This document shows, piece after piece, positions 1-11,948 of a stretch of DNA of 64,000 bases. Both the position numbers and the translations under genes were made by a program. Below the pieces are notes generated by a model, which worked only from the letters and a program-made list of their open reading frames with translations, had not been told where the DNA came from and ran no database searches. The DNA is from Syngnathus acus (lineage: Eukaryota; Chordata; Actinopteri; Syngnathiformes; Syngnathidae): positions 10,884,967 through 10,948,966 of the forward strand of contig NC_051091.1 of NCBI RefSeq assembly GCF_901709675.1, read 5' to 3'. Positions within the stretch are counted from its first letter, which is position 1; each line of letters begins with the position of its first letter.

Positions 1-1243
1 TGCGAGTGTGCCATTCACTTTGAAATTGAAATAGGCTTTTTAACCTTAAGCTCTCATCCTCTGGGCCCAGTGGGGGCAGCTCTCAGGAGTACTTTTAGAA
101 AGCCTACAAGAGTCACTTATTCATTTGCAAGCAGGCATTACCAAAAAAAAAAAAAAAAGAAGAGCGTACAAGCATGCAATCCCCGTGTTGTATACATGCC
201 AGCGTGTGTGTGTGTGTGCGACGGGGCCCTCTTGAGCTCCCGAGTTGTGCGGCGAAGGCCACGATGTCAGCGTGTGTTGTAACTTGTGCGCACATGCACG
301 CAGAGTATGTTAGCAAGGGTTTCCACTTGTTTTGACAAGCACCGCGTCGAAACATACATGCACTTTATTCATGGCTCTGTTTCCTTGGTACACCCTTTTG
401 ACAGCTAAGATTCATGGCCATATATCCATCATACGGCTCGAGTGCAAAAACTCAGAAATCAATATGTCTTTGTTGACACATAACACACAACAGTGTTGTT
501 TACAAACCTGTTTGTTTAGTCTGGATGATTATATCATATGTTATAGAATGTGAAGCTTCCAGACTGTAAACAAAGCTCTCGAATGGTGTGGCCATGTCTG
601 TCGTAATGCGTGACACCATCCCTGATTGAAAAATGGATTCTACTTATGTCTCCTGTCTTTCCACTTAGCCACCAGCTAGCTTGCGAGCTAACGGGCTTGG
701 GTCTGGAAATAATCAACTCACAATTGTTAATATGAGTGATGTGATTATCACTGATGTGAATCACGACGCTCAAATTCTTGTATAATGGAAGCGGGGGGAC
801 TCCAAAATGTCTCATTCACTTTACACTTAAAATTTTGTCAGATAATAATAATAGTCATTTTAAATAATAAATAATTGCATTAATTTTGCACGTGTTTTTA
901 AACCCAATTTTTAGCGGAAATATGCAACAAAAATCTTCTTTTGTTGATTCTTTTTTTTTTCTTCCTACCATCACGATAAAGTCTGAAGGAGACATGGATG
1001 CACGTAGTGTGCAAAGCTTGTTTCTCACCGACCGCCTCGACGCTGTAAACACGTGCCAGGCAGGCCACGCCTCTTTTAGCACGGCGCGCCAAGCCACAGG
1101 AATTCCCTGTCTCTGTTTTTCTCCCCCTCTCTTTCTATTCCAGTCTCTGTCCCTCATTCCCGCTTTTGTGCACAGACCAATGGCAGACGCGGAAGGCACC
1201 AGCGAGAATCTCTATTCTTTTCTGCGGCCCGTCGGGCATTCCA

Positions 1244-1284
<41 letters not shown>

Positions 1285-1296
1285 TCTCTTTTTAGC

Positions 1297-1333
<37 letters not shown>

Positions 1334-3721
1334 GTCCCTCTCTCTCTGTGTCTATCTCACTTGGGACTCACATTTTTCCCCTCCACTGAAGTGGCCATCA
1401 ACATTGGCATGAATGTGATGAAGCTGTGGCACAGAGGTGTGACCCTGAAGACTTGGAAGTCTGTTTGCCTCCCCCCTCCCTCCCTTTTCTTCTTCAGTCA
1501 GGAGAAAGCTAGTTCATCTTTGATTTCCCAACATCTCATGCACTAGATCATAAAATACTTTTTGAACAAAACTTATTACACTGCTGAGAATAGAAGACTT
1601 GTTTGCCTGCTAGCTAAAACAGGATGCACACATGCCGATAATCGGGCCAACATTTTCCCTTATGAGCAGTCAGCGAAGCCATGAGTTTTGAATGTATTAC
1701 CCTGAGCCATTGTCCCGCGGCTGTGGAGTGTCTTCAACTTTTTTTATGGCTCAATCTGCTTGGAAAACAGTCATGATTGACAGTTGTGTTTAATGCAAGC
1801 TAAACACGATAAGCGGGCTCAATTTGAGCACTTTCCCGCCCTTCCTTTGAAAATCATCAGACTTGATTGTTGGCTGTCTCTGGATTGTGTATTCCCCCCC
1901 CCTCCCTGGAAATAAATATAAATAATGTTTAAATCCAGGTACACATACGGTATATAAATCGTTGGGTAGACTAATAATCGATATGAATATGAGTATCAGC
2001 TGTCTATAAATAATTATCCTAAGTGATTGTCCTGCTGGGGGCGATTTATGCGAGAGCATTTTTATTTTTCCTATGGTGATTTTCTCAGAAAATGCTCAAG
2101 GCCTGACAATTGTAAATGTTTAAAGCGAGATAATCAGGCCTTCGCTTTTTCTCCCGCCTCCCACTGGTCAATCCCGGTACTGCGAAATTTGGTTTGGAGG
2201 AGAAGACTTTCCTCACTATGTTTTTGTGTGCGTGAGCAGCCATCGTCGTGGAAGCGCTCGCACGCATGTGCCTTTTTGTGCAGAAATGTGCACGCCACAT
2301 GTATGCGAGTCCATATTGCATTTTCTGGGGGTATGCCTAAAACCACAGAGCGGCACGGTTTTAAAATAATCACACTTTACGGGCGAGCGGTGTAAAAATA
2401 GATTGCGGCTGGGCAACTTTTATGATTCACTCTGCATAACATTTACGTTTTGCGCGGCACCCTGTTTTTGATTAGCATGGCGAGGCTGATTTTCATTGAG
2501 TTCCCCTTCACGCTAATGAACACTGGATCCGAGCCCACACTGAGCGCAGGGAGGCTGCAGTCCCCTAATGAGCTCCGCTCCCTCTCTTCCTTGAACCTTG
2601 TTGGATTTCGCGTCTAAGCTTCATCTTGGTTTTTTTTTCATCATGATTTTTCTATCTATCCACCAGCGCACGTATCAAAAGCCTATAATGACGGGGCTGG
2701 CCTTCTTTCTAACCAGTCTGGTGGTCAGCCGGGCCAATCTGTTGCCTTTTCCGTGTGGCCTTGGTGGCTCGGTCGGTAGACAAGAGAGACTTCAGTGTCC
2801 CGCTGGCCTCCAGGCTCGCGTCTCTGCTGCCTCATTGTGCCCAGCACAGGGCCTGCTCTGTTTCGCTGACTGATGAGCAGAAGCCACCGAGCTGCCCTCG
2901 GTCACGGGTGGACACACGCGCGTGCACGTGCACACACACACACCGATCCAAAGAAACAACGTCAGTGCATTGCTGTCATTCCTTTTTCTCGCAACAGTAA
3001 ATAAACCCCATGCGCTAGTTCCCAAATACTTTCTAACTCAATATGTGGGATTTTCCTAATTTGGTGGAATTTGCTAACATTGAACACAGTTTGGTCCAGT
3101 TTTGTAAAGACTTCAAAGACATTTTTCCCATCAGCACACAAAAGCCACGGCGCCTTGAGATTTGAGTTTAATTTGTTCTGTGAACATGCTTGTCATTCAA
3201 ACCTTTCTTTTTAAATTCATGGTAATACAATTTACAATTCCAGCCTCCCAAAAAAACACAACACAAATAGCTGTAATGTGTTTACTGTCACAATAACCAA
3301 GTTCTTATGACTTTTGAGGTATATTTTGTGCACTATTGCTCATGAGTTAAAATGAAAGTTTGTTGGAGGGTGATTAAGATTGTCTTGCTGAAGTACTTCG
3401 GATGCTTTTTGCCGCTCTCATCGAAAGGTCAGCGTCGGCGGCAACTCCGAAAATCCTTTGTTGGCCGTCTCAAACGGATTCGCGGTCGGTGAGCAGATGC
3501 GGCTGACATCGCCACCAGTGTGACCTTTACTGATGGGAATATCTCCGTTGTTTCGAGATGGCATCCAACTCCTCTTTCACATACACACACAGAGAAAAGC
3601 CATTATGACATTGTTTCCAACACATCAGATTATCTCGGTGAACTTCACAGCCATCATCATCGTCGGAACGCACCATTAGCAACAATTGAACTGTGATTTG
3701 TGCGTGTGTGTGTGTTTCAAG
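1..3721 (+). other. foxj3: foxj3 intron (5' flank of the window)
   Basis: This non-coding stretch precedes the first visible foxj3 exon and is read as the intron joining it to the upstream forkhead exons, which are outside the window. I looked in all frames for the forkhead domain and for the linker that precedes the YNTDQ segment in vertebrate FOXJ3, and found neither. It holds an A run near 143, a CT/TCTG microsatellite at 1247-1333 and a short CA tract near 2930. Short open frames here lack splice context or recognisable similarity. Confidence 0.7.
1247..1333. repeat. (CT)n followed by (TCTG)n microsatellite
   Basis: Uninterrupted CT dinucleotides from about 1247 are followed, after a short break, by about nine TCTG tetranucleotides at 1297-1333. 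It is a compound simple repeat inside a foxj3 intron. It creates long leucine/serine-rich open frames that are artefacts of the repeat. Confidence 0.95.
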
Positions 3722-3850
3722 GTGGCACTCTACAACACGGACCAGGAAGGGAGCGACAGTCCGAGAAGCAGCCTTAACAACAGCCTGTCCGATCAGAGCC
3801 TGGCCTCCGTCAATCTCAACAGTGTGGGCAGCGTGCACAGCTACACGCCG
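3722..3850 (+). CDS. foxj3: FOXJ3 coding exon (first one visible)
   Basis: This 129-nt exon encodes 43 residues in phase 0, beginning [20 protein letters not shown] and ending [10 protein letters not shown]. It is bounded by a pyrimidine/TG tract with AG at 3720-3721 and by GTAAGA at 3851. The peptide is nearly identical to the serine-rich segment just after the forkhead domain of vertebrate FOXJ3. That protein is a nuclear forkhead transcription factor; in mammals it activates Mef2c in muscle and is needed in spermatogenesis. The DNA-binding domain itself is encoded upstream of the window, so this is a partial gene. The match is from memory of the family, but the continuous seven-exon phase chain makes the assignment secure. 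Confidence 0.95.
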
Positions 3851-4310
3851 GTAAGATGGGGCCACACCATTTTTTCTTCTACTTTTATTAATGTGATCCA
3901 AAATATGGTTGACTGGAGTGTTGAGAAATGAACGGCAATACGAGCAGGGCTACGCCGACCTTTAAATAATAAGCTGTTGCTGCAGCGAAGAGGAACAATA
4001 GCTGTTACTTTTTCATGTTCACTGACTCACACCACAACATGATTCTATGCCTTAAGAGCGTCTCACTTTTTTTTTTTTTTTTTTCGTCTCTCACGCAAAT
4101 GCTCAAAATTGCTGTAAATAGGGCACATAAACACACACTGTCATTCACACACACGGACAATTTAGAGGCTTGAATGAATCTAACATGCATGTGTTTGGAA
4201 TCTGGGGGAAAGCAGAGAAAAATATCGTGAGGACCTGTAATGAGATTTGACTCGGCGCCTCCTAGTGAGTTATCGTAAACAAAAAAATAATAAAACCAAT
4301 CGCCTATATT

Positions 4311-4385
4311 ATAACAATTAAAGGATTACATTCATTCAACAAGTCAATCAATTAATAACAATTGAAGGATTACATTCATTCAACA
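4311..4385. repeat. Imperfect tandem duplication, 31-bp unit
   Basis: The sequence starting ATAACAATTAAAGG at 4311-4341 recurs at 4355-4385 with one difference (AATTAAAGG against AATTGAAGG). A 13-bp spacer separates the copies. It is a simple local duplication with no evident function. Confidence 0.85.
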
Positions 4386-5077
4386 TTGCAGGTTTTTTTT
4401 TGTGAGTCACTTTTAAGTCTGCACAAATGAGGATGAACACAAAAACAATTTCAATTTTTAAAATAGTGTTACCAGGAATAATTTGTTTGAAATATTTTTG
4501 TTGCTTTGCAAATTTAATTATGAGAAATAAAAATTTTATAATTTGCCTATTTTCATTCACCACAAAATCAATAAATGTCCCAAAATGTTAAAAGGCTCTC
4601 TTAAGGGTTTATAAAAAGTTGACTATGCAATAGAGTCCTGGCTTCAAGTACGACTTTTGAAGACTTGGCTTCATTTGTATCTGCCAAGCTGCACTTTTCA
4701 AAGCAATAAAATGAAGCCAGGTGCTTTTCAAACCTGCTGTGCGTATACATATTTTATTTAATGATAATAATGAGGGATTTGGGGCACTCAGCACAAAGCA
4801 AAAAATAACCTACCTTGTCCCAGTGGGAAGGGTGTAATTTGCTAGCTGCACAACCCCACCCCACCCTCTCTGTTTCTTAACTTTAACTTTATTCTCATTG
4901 TGTATGCAGCAGCCTACTTGTATTGCTTCCAATATCGGCAAACTGATGCAATCTCTTGCGACTATGAATGTCTCTCACACGCACACAAAATCAATACAAA
5001 GCTAATAATCTCCTTTTTGACTGAAACGGACCGAGACGTATTCAATTAAAATGTTGATCCCCACAGTTTTGTGCATG

Positions 5078-5205
5078 TTAGGTTAACTCAAGGCCTGAAA
5101 TGTGTGAATGTGATTATGTAAGGTTGTTTGTCGATCGGGGGCTTTCGATTGACTGGCGACCCCTCCATTACGTTTCTCCCACCTTAAATCAGTTGAGGTA
5201 GGCCC
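5078..5205 (+). mobile_element. Degraded tRNA-SINE-like relic (tail portion)
   Basis: Fragments such as GTGTGAATGTGATTATG, GGTTGTTTGTCGAT, GATTGACTGGCGACC and CACCTTAAATCAGTTGAGGTAGGCC follow, in order, the body of a very common teleost interspersed repeat (the GGCTGGCGACCAG... AGCTGGGATAGGC type). The copy is old and lacks clear ends. The family name is not assigned because no library search was possible. Confidence 0.5.
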
Positions 5206-5999
5206 CACGTGTTGTCGTTTAACGGGCGGGAGGCGACACATGCCAGACTTGGCCTCATTTTAACAACGTCCTGAATGTAAGGAAAACTAAAACTGGTGAT
5301 AAACAGTTTCACACTTTGCACAATTGATTACTGTTCAGTCGTGACACATTTTCACACATGTATAATATATGCCTAAACAAATCTATGAATTCACTTTACG
5401 GGCTCGTTAGTCTAGTCGTAATTCAGCGATAATTTGCAAAAATCCATTCTCTTGTCATTTGACCAATGGGAAGCTGCCAGTTTCTTCTACTTCCTTTTCC
5501 CTACGCACCTGATTAACCCGAGACTTGAAATCGTAAAATCTGATACTCAAAGGTCACATTGTTGCCCAATACTAGTGAACCAGATGACAAGACACATTTA
5601 GTATTGTTGTGAGGTAGATGTAGGTAGTTTGTTGCCATTTTGTAGAGTTGACATATTTGGCATGTTAGTGGAACATTCCATGAAGCAAAGATGGGGGTTT
5701 TTGGAACTATTCCAAATTGGCAACTTTCCATGGGAATTAGGTGGGAATTGTAGATGAGGTGTCATTTTAAGTCATAAAAAGAAACATTTTGTGGGTGGGT
5801 GCAAAATGCCCACATTTTCTATTATCATCGCTTGTAAGTTAAGATACAGCTGTACTTAGCCCCTATTTGGCGTTTATCATTATGGTCAGCTGTCCTCAAG
5901 GCAACATTATGTAGTTTGATGTCGTTGAATTCACAGCATGCTAAATCAACTTGATCAGAGCTTCCTAAGAAACATCTTCTGGGTACATTCTCTTTGATC

Positions 6000-6330
6000 C
6001 ACCGCAGCCGCTTAGAAATCCAAATGAAACAATAGCGTTGGCAAAGGGTGGTCTCGATCCCACATTTCATCTGATCAAGAACCGCCTCAGAGGATGCGTT
6101 CAAAGAAGCCGGAGGTGGAGAGCGCCGCTCGGGGTGGACACGCTCCTGAGCTCCAAGCTCAGGAAGCGCAAAAAGGCGAAGGGAGTGATTGTAGCCGCAC
6201 GCTTCTGGAAGGCAGACAAAGGCTCTTCTTCTGATGCCCTCCCACCAGAGATGGCCCCTCTCTCTTTGGTGTGGTCCTCCCATGTTCCCTTGCTCCAGGC
6301 ACCAGCCATCGATCGGCTCAACCTGATGGA
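6000..6330. other. GC-rich intronic patch, open on both strands
   Basis: About 330 bp here are clearly GC-richer than the surrounding intron. They carry a 137-residue open frame on the + strand (6038-6451) and a 152-residue one on the - strand (5825-6283). I recognise neither product, and neither has convincing splice sites or start context. It could be an old retrosequence fragment, an alternative exon or chance. I do not call a gene. Confidence 0.35.
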
Positions 6331-7172
6331 TGTGCTGGCTGGCTTACGCGTTCTTACAGAAAAGACTCCAGCTTTATTATCGCTTCTTTTCCGAGATAGG
6401 AAGGTGTTAGCATACCTGTGTACGTGCGCATTTGTATGGATTGACAGCTAATCCATATGATCGGTATTGGAATTGTCATCATAAAACCCTCATTTGTATG
6501 TTTTAATGCGAGTGCTGGTCCTCGGTGGACAGGTCCAGTCTCAGTTCCCTTCTGAGATGATCAATCCCTTAGATTCAAACTCGTGGCTGGGGATCGCGAC
6601 TCGCCATCTCTCGCCCAGCATATAACAGTCAAATGGTGTCTCATTTGCACAAGCTAATGCTATTGATTTTCCCTTTAAATACATTTTGGTTTGCCACCTG
6701 AGCATCGGCGTAAGTGTTGAGGCCAATCGAATTTATGATATTGTATATAGCTGTGAGGCAAGGTGGCAAGCACTAACCTGGATTGTTGCACTTTGGTTAA
6801 TCACTACTTCCACCAAGCACAATAAGGCAGTCTTGTTTCGCCAGCACACACAAACTCCAATATTCTGTGAAATATGGCATTGCTGCTTTTGGCGCTTTTT
6901 CGACGACCAGATGAGCGCAGCAAGTATCTCTGAGAAAGCGTTTTGTATTATTCATGAGCGTGTTTCATCATTGTATTGCGCCGCTCGTTGGCACTTCCCC
7001 TACAGACTGAGCGCCACGCAGCCAAACTTTAGCTTAGCTTGTTGTTTACTTTCACAAATGAATCGTCCAGCGTGCCCTTTAGCGGGGAAAGATGAGGGCT
7101 CACTGTAACGTGACCTTATGACCTTTTGACTTTTTCCCTCTTAACTTTGTAATTGTCCTCCCTCCCCACCAG

Positions 7173-7344
7173 GTGAGCAGTCACCCAGAACCCGTGTCTC
7201 AACCTCTGAGCCTCCAACAACCCCAGTCCCAGTACAACATGCCCGACAGAGACAAGCAGGTCATGTTCTCTGAATTTGAAGATCTCAGTGCCTCCTTCCG
7301 CAGCCTTTACAAGTCCGTTTTTGAGCAGTCCTTCAGCCAACAAG
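7173..7344 (+). CDS. foxj3: FOXJ3 coding exon 2 of the window
   Basis: This 172-nt exon enters in phase 0 and leaves after one base of a glycine codon (CAAG|GTAAGT). It encodes [20 protein letters not shown] followed by [20 protein letters not shown] and [17 protein letters not shown]. The [19 protein letters not shown] stretch is a strongly conserved block of FOXJ3 downstream of the forkhead domain. The acceptor is a C/T-rich tract ending CACCAG. Compared with the mammalian protein as I remember it, about two residues are missing just before FEDLSA; this may be a real teleost difference or a memory error. Confidence 0.95.
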
Positions 7345-9892
7345 GTAAGTCTGATCTCTCTAAAAGATTCATTCTTATGATTAAATCTACTTTGGTCTAA
7401 GTGGAGCTCCTACATACATATGTATTCTGTGTATACGGTATATTTAAGATATATTTTTAAAAATGCATAATATTGCTCCTTTAAAATGCAAATATTTGAT
7501 TGAAGCAAACAAGGAAGCCACAATTAAGGCACCCGTCTTTTTTGTTTCACATTTGTCAAATTTTGTCATTTGTCAGCCCGGCGGCATCTGTTCCCCGTCA
7601 GCGCTGAAATGTTTTCCCCATGCCGGCCACGTCTCATCCGGGAAGCGAGTCCAATCCCCCTTGTAATTCTGTTGCGCTGAGCTTCATCTGTCACCGTGAT
7701 GGAGACATGTTCTACTGTAATACGTAGCAGCAGCAGAGTGAATATGTGGAGAGTAGCTTTCCCCCAAAAAAAGAAAAAGCCTGTGGAACAGTCCCACTAG
7801 AACAAAATGCAGTTTTGCTCCTAATCTGATTGACTGATAAACAAAGAGCGCTTGACAAGCGGGTTATGAGCAAAGTCGTCTGAGCTTTCTGTGTATAACC
7901 TACTTTTCACCAATCAAATGCAATTCATGCTTTTCAAAGAGTTCCTCTCCTTTTAATCTATCATCCATGTTTCATTAAAGTTGCTACCTTTTTTTTTTTT
8001 TTCTACGTGTGGATGCGCATCCATCCCCTCGTCAGACAAGCTCCGGCAATTAAAAAGCGTAAATAATCTAGCCGGAGGATTTCACATGCGGGCCGCCGTG
8101 TCGACAGCAAGCTAATTCGCCGTCTTTGATAATAGGTAATGAGCTGGCATTATTATTCTACTGCCGCAATAATTGCTTTCTCTACTTCTCCGCTTGGACA
8201 ATGGTGGTTCTGATAAAAGAGATCCACCTTTGGCACCTTTTTTTGCATGATGATTGTGGAAGCCTAAAAGACACTTCACAGGCAGGGTTTCGACGTAAAT
8301 ATGGAAAGGGACTTTATAAATTTACATGTCTTGAAAAGTATTTAAACTAGAAAAATATTTATGTTTCTAAGTGATTCATTTACAGTAAAGCCGCCAGTAT
8401 TTGTTCATTGCAAAAACTGAAATTGCCCAACGGCAAAGAACTCTTTTTGTCCTAATGAAGTTCCTCAACTTACCTCATTGTTCTTTGGCACCAAGTTGCC
8501 AGCAGATGGCACCAAAGCAAGACCGTTTCTGTGCGCGAGCGCATATGTGTGCGTCTGACTGGTGAACCTCGGCATGCTGAGTCACCGTGTGAGTCAAGAG
8601 AAAGGCAGCTGGAGTGTCTCAAGCGTGCAGCTACTTAAACACGGGAGCCATATCCCATTAGTCTAAGAGCAATGGTTTGCTTTCTTTGGTCCAAATAAGT
8701 CGCGTTTCTAATCAAAGTGCCCCGACGGGGTTGTTTTATAAAAACAGCTTTAATCTTTTGGTTTTCAGAAAGTGCAACATGAATAGTGTGCATTTTCTTA
8801 GGGGGAGGGGCTGCAAAGGTAGCAGCTTGAATAATCCGAAAGTAGTGTAGGATATTTTAAAACGTGCCCATTCTTTGAATACCACTAGCAGGATCCCATG
8901 TACCTCGAGTGGCGCCCATTAAGTTAACAATCTGACTTGTTTACAAGCTACTTGTAGTTGTGTTGACTTGCTGGAAGCAAATCAATAACTTTATCCTGTT
9001 AGCTGCCAATGCTATCGCTAATGTTGTCACACTACTGAAGCACACTGCATCACAGTATACAAAATTGTCCTTTTGTAATTTGAGGTATTTAGGTTCTGGT
9101 TCTTTAGGCGTCAAGGGACAGTTTCTTTAGGTTTTATTATGTGGTAATGATTATTGAATATGGTTAAGGAAAATGTATTTTATTGTGTTTATTTAATGCT
9201 GCAGAGTACAGTTGAAAGTTGCCAGAGATATTGATACAGAAAGTGAATTTCAGCTTGGGGAAAATTGTCCTTGTCCTTGATGAACTTTACTAGCTCCAGT
9301 AGAACAAAGACTGGCAATGGCGCAGCTTATTAAATGTGATTTCCTGCTTTTCCCCATCCTTGTGTGATGCTATCTTTGGACCGCCGTGTGTCCGGTGACC
9401 ACAAGAGCAGTACGAGGACATCAGAGGGTCTGGGAAATGTGTTTGTTTGACGTCATTTGTCACCATTTTCTGTCATTTTATTGACGGAACACTTTATCTC
9501 CTGTCAGTCACCGCAGAGCTGCAACAAATTGTTTTCATGCTCGATTAATTTGCCAGGGAGAATGGACCATCCCCGGCCACAACATGAGGTGTGCAAGCGC
9601 AATCTAATGAGAGCCAATGTCTCTTTTAACGAAAAGAAGAATATGATAAGAACAACAAAATTAAATGTTAGAAACAACTCAGTATGATGCAAATTAATGA
9701 GTCTACATTCGACAACCATAGCAACGTTTTTTTTTTTTTTTTTTTATGACTGAACATTTAGAAAGGTGGAGGTTTGCACTGGAAAAATGCATCGTGCAGA
9801 AATTATTATTTTTTTTGTATCATGCACAGCCCTGTTTGTAATAAGTGTCTGTAATGGCCAATAATGACATTGTGCGTTGTTGTGCTTTCCAG
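7345..9892 (+). other. foxj3: foxj3 intron
   Basis: Intron between the FEDLSASF exon and the Gln/His-rich exon. It has T runs at about 7989 and 9727, and a perfect match to the CTCF core pattern at 8499-8512. Otherwise it is ordinary AT-rich sequence. The short open frames inside it have no recognisable product. Confidence 0.75.
8499..8512 (+). promoter_or_regulatory. CTCF-like core motif
   Basis: CCAGCAGATGGCAC matches the core CTCF pattern CCASYAGRKGGCRS at all 14 positions on the + strand. Binding is not shown; this is a pattern match only. It lies in a foxj3 intron. Confidence 0.4.
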
Positions 9893-10282
9893 GCCTGATG
9901 GGACTACCGTCAGACACACCGCAGCAGACCCACACGTCCTGCTCCTATCAGCACTCCCCCAGTGGCGCCATCAGCACGCAGAACAACCTGTCCAACAACC
10001 AGCCCAACAGCCACTCCAACAACAGTGGCCAGGTCCCCCTCTCCCACCCGGCGCAAGCCCACCCCGGACACGGCTCCCCGCACACGCAGCACCTCCCGCA
10101 GCACGCCGGCCCGCACAACCAGCACGGCCAGCACCCGCAGCAGCACCCGTCCCACGGCCAGCACCCGCAACAGCACACGCCGCATCCCGTCCAACACGCG
10201 CAGCACGGCCAACACCCGTCGCAGCATCAGAGCCTCTCCCACCAGCCGCATCCCGCCCAGCAGCAGATGGCCTGCAATCCAG
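9893..10282 (+). CDS. foxj3: FOXJ3 coding exon 3 of the window (Gln/His-rich region)
   Basis: This 390-nt exon completes a split glycine codon and leaves one base of the next. It encodes LMGLPSDTPQQTHTSCSYQH, a Ser/Asn-rich stretch (NNLSNNQPNSHSNNSGQ), then about 70 residues dominated by His, Gln and Pro, ending QQQMACNP. The QSHTSCTYQHSPS-like start and the low-complexity His/Gln/Pro tract are typical of FOXJ3, where this region is regarded as disordered and part of the activation domain. The exon is much GC-richer than its introns, which opens long false frames on both strands. The frame was fixed by splice phase on both sides and by agreement with the family. Confidence 0.95.
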
Positions 10283-10790
10283 GTAACCTGGCCCGAAACC
10301 GCCGTCTTGTTTCTCTTCGTCACGCACGCACAGACCAGAGAAGGTTGCTGAAATGGATTTTGCATCTTGTTTGTAGTCGCTAAGCGTGGAGATGCTGTTC
10401 AAGGTGCTAAACAATAAATCATAGCTCTTTATTATCTGAGGGGAGAACAAAGCCAACCAGCAGTCTTGGGAAGGATTTGCACAGTAAAATGGCGCCTCCT
10501 AATGGACGCTTTACACATTGAAATTCAATCAGCGCATTTGTTAAACTTAAGCTGTTTTCATGAGCATTTTCGAACCAATCAGCGCTATTTTATCTAAAAA
10601 TAAATTAAAGGTATTTTACATTTTCATTAACTTTTACTCTAAAATATATTATTCATGTTTGTAGTCCATTTGGCTACAGAAATGTTTTAAAAATCAATTT
10701 TAAAAAAGCTAATTAATTTTTTTTTTTTTTTAAGTTTTCATGTCCCCATTGAATTTTGCGTCGAGAAACTGAAATTTAAAATTTTACTAG

Positions 10791-10892
10791 GTTTACTTTC
10801 TGACTGGTACCCAAATCTGGACGCACTGAAAGAAAGCTGCCGCATTGCGAGCAGCTATAACTGGGCGGATGTGGACCTGTCACCTTTCCAAG
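10791..10892 (+). CDS. foxj3: FOXJ3 coding exon 4 of the window
   Basis: This 102-nt exon was located by phase and family similarity; it is too short for a plain open-frame scan. After AG at 10789-10790 it completes a Gly codon and encodes [20 protein letters not shown] followed by [13 protein letters not shown], then one base of Gly before GTAGAC. The [24 protein letters not shown] pattern is a diagnostic conserved block of the FOXJ3 C-terminal half. Both junctions keep the phase-1 pattern of neighbouring exons. The donor (AAG|GTAGAC) is weaker than average but acceptable. Confidence 0.93.
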
Positions 10893-10975
10893 GTAGACGA
10901 CGTTTGGAAAATGTCAAAGAAACTCACAGCACTGTGACCTCAATGACTTTTTTTTTTTCAATTTTGCCCGCTCAG

Positions 10976-11167
10976 GGTTGCGAGAGAGCATGAGGCAGGC
11001 CGAGTTGAACAACTGGTCGCTGGAGCCCACACAGATTGCCGACCTGTGCTCGTCCATCAACCAGTTCTTCGCCCGCACCGGGGTCATCCAGCCGCAGGGG
11101 ACGGTGCAGCCGGCCGTCTGTCACGCGCCCATGCACCCAAACAAACCCAGCCAGCACCTCGGCACAG
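10976..11167 (+). CDS. foxj3: FOXJ3 coding exon 5 of the window
   Basis: This 192-nt exon follows an intron of only 83 bp. It encodes [40 protein letters not shown] and [20 protein letters not shown], then LGT plus one base of Gly before GTATGA. The order LMESMRQA-L-NWSL--VQ-ADLCSSLNQFF-TGLI and CHGAMHP-KPSQH is that of vertebrate FOXJ3. The acceptor is a T-rich tract ending CTCAG. Phase 1 is preserved on both sides. Confidence 0.95.
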
Positions 11168-11447
11168 GTATGACACCCGACACCAGTGTTACCTTGCTCG
11201 CTTGTGTTACTTGTGCACATGTGGATGCCACTTAAAAAAAAGGGTCATTTCTCCACTAAATCTGCATAATAGTTAAATTGTCAATAGATTTTTGTAGTGA
11301 GACCAATTAAGAGAAATCATTGCTAAACTTTTTCTATCATTAATGTGACCTATAACCTGTACAACTCCATTGAGTTTAATAAAAATAAGCAACTGCTATT
11401 ATGTGGTTGCAAAAGTTTGACTTGGTTATGGTTGTGTGTCTCGTTAG

Positions 11448-11546
11448 GAAATCTCTACATGGACTCCAGACAGAGCATGTCCATGATGGGCCCCCCGGGG
11501 TATCCCCACATGCCCCCCATGAGCAGCGCGGGACCCACCATGACTG
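11448..11546 (+). CDS. foxj3: FOXJ3 coding exon 6 of the window
   Basis: This 99-nt exon encodes NLYMDSRQSMSMMGPPGYPH followed by MPPMSSAGPTMT, between AG at 11446-11447 and the donor G|GTGAGA. It matches the NLYIDSRQ...PPPGYPH block of FOXJ3. The segment is rich in Met, Pro and Gly and probably disordered. Phase 1 is kept on both sides. Confidence 0.94.
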
Positions 11547-11583
11547 GTGAGACAGACGGACGGGTGGTTGAGTGATCAGCACT

Positions 11584-11790
11584 TGTGCCTCACAGTTGGG
11601 AATCAAAACTTGCCTCCAGCTTTCATTTGTGGAGTTTGCATTCCAAAAACATACGTGTTAGGTTCATCGAAGACGTGTAATTTTCAGTGCTTTTGAGCCC
11701 TGTAACTGGCTGGCGACCAATCAAGGGTGTACATTGGCTTTTGTCCACAAGTCAGCCGTAATAAAAATGTCATGGAAAATGAATGGATTG
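11584..11790 (+). mobile_element. Degraded tRNA-SINE-like relic in the last foxj3 intron
   Basis: In order, the sequence shows GCCTCACAGTTGGGAATC, GTGGAGTTTGCATTCC, CCAAAAACATACGTGTTAGG, GGCTGGCGACCAATCAAGGG and ending phrases resembling AAGTCAGC... ATGAATGGAT. These are successive landmarks of a widespread teleost tRNA-derived SINE-like repeat. The copy is diverged and internally shortened, and it accounts for most of the final foxj3 intron. Confidence 0.65.
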
Positions 11791-11835
11791 TCAGATAAAC
11801 AAATGATTTTGTTGATGTGTTTTTTTAATCCCCAG

Positions 11836-11948
11836 GGCACCACGCTCAGATGAACCAGCAGCACATGATGCCGAGCAGAAACTTCCAGATTCATCGCATG
11901 CCGGCCGATGACATCCAGGATGATTTTGACTGGGACTCCATTGTGTAG
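11836..11948 (+). CDS. foxj3: FOXJ3 last coding exon and stop
   Basis: The final coding exon completes a Gly codon and encodes [20 protein letters not shown] followed by [16 protein letters not shown] and the TAG stop at 11946-11948. The C-terminal [13 protein letters not shown] is a signature of FOXJ3/FOXJ2-type proteins and fixes both identity and frame. Summed over the seven exons, the coding sequence visible here is 1,197 nt (398 residues plus stop), with every splice phase consistent. The acceptor is a T-rich tract ending CCCCAG. Confidence 0.96.

Larger units (their letters stand above)
3851..7172 (+). other. foxj3: foxj3 intron with relic repeats
   Basis: Intron between the first two visible foxj3 exons (GTAAGA donor, pyrimidine-rich CCTCCCTCCCCACCAG acceptor). 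It contains a T run at about 4069-4084, a 31-bp tandem duplication at 4311-4385, a SINE-like relic at about 5078-5205, and a GC-rich patch at about 6000-6330 that is open on both strands. No splice-flanked coding exon of a known gene was recognised inside it. Confidence 0.75.

Noticed and set aside
886-1546. Long Leu/Ser/Val-Cys-rich frames around 1.2-1.4 kb
   Set aside because: Produced by the CT/TCTG microsatellite.
9910-10456. Large frames on the minus strand and alternative + frames over the foxj3 Gln/His exon (up to 161 residues)
   Set aside because: Shadow frames of a GC-rich low-complexity coding exon; the true frame is fixed by splice phase and FOXJ3 similarity.
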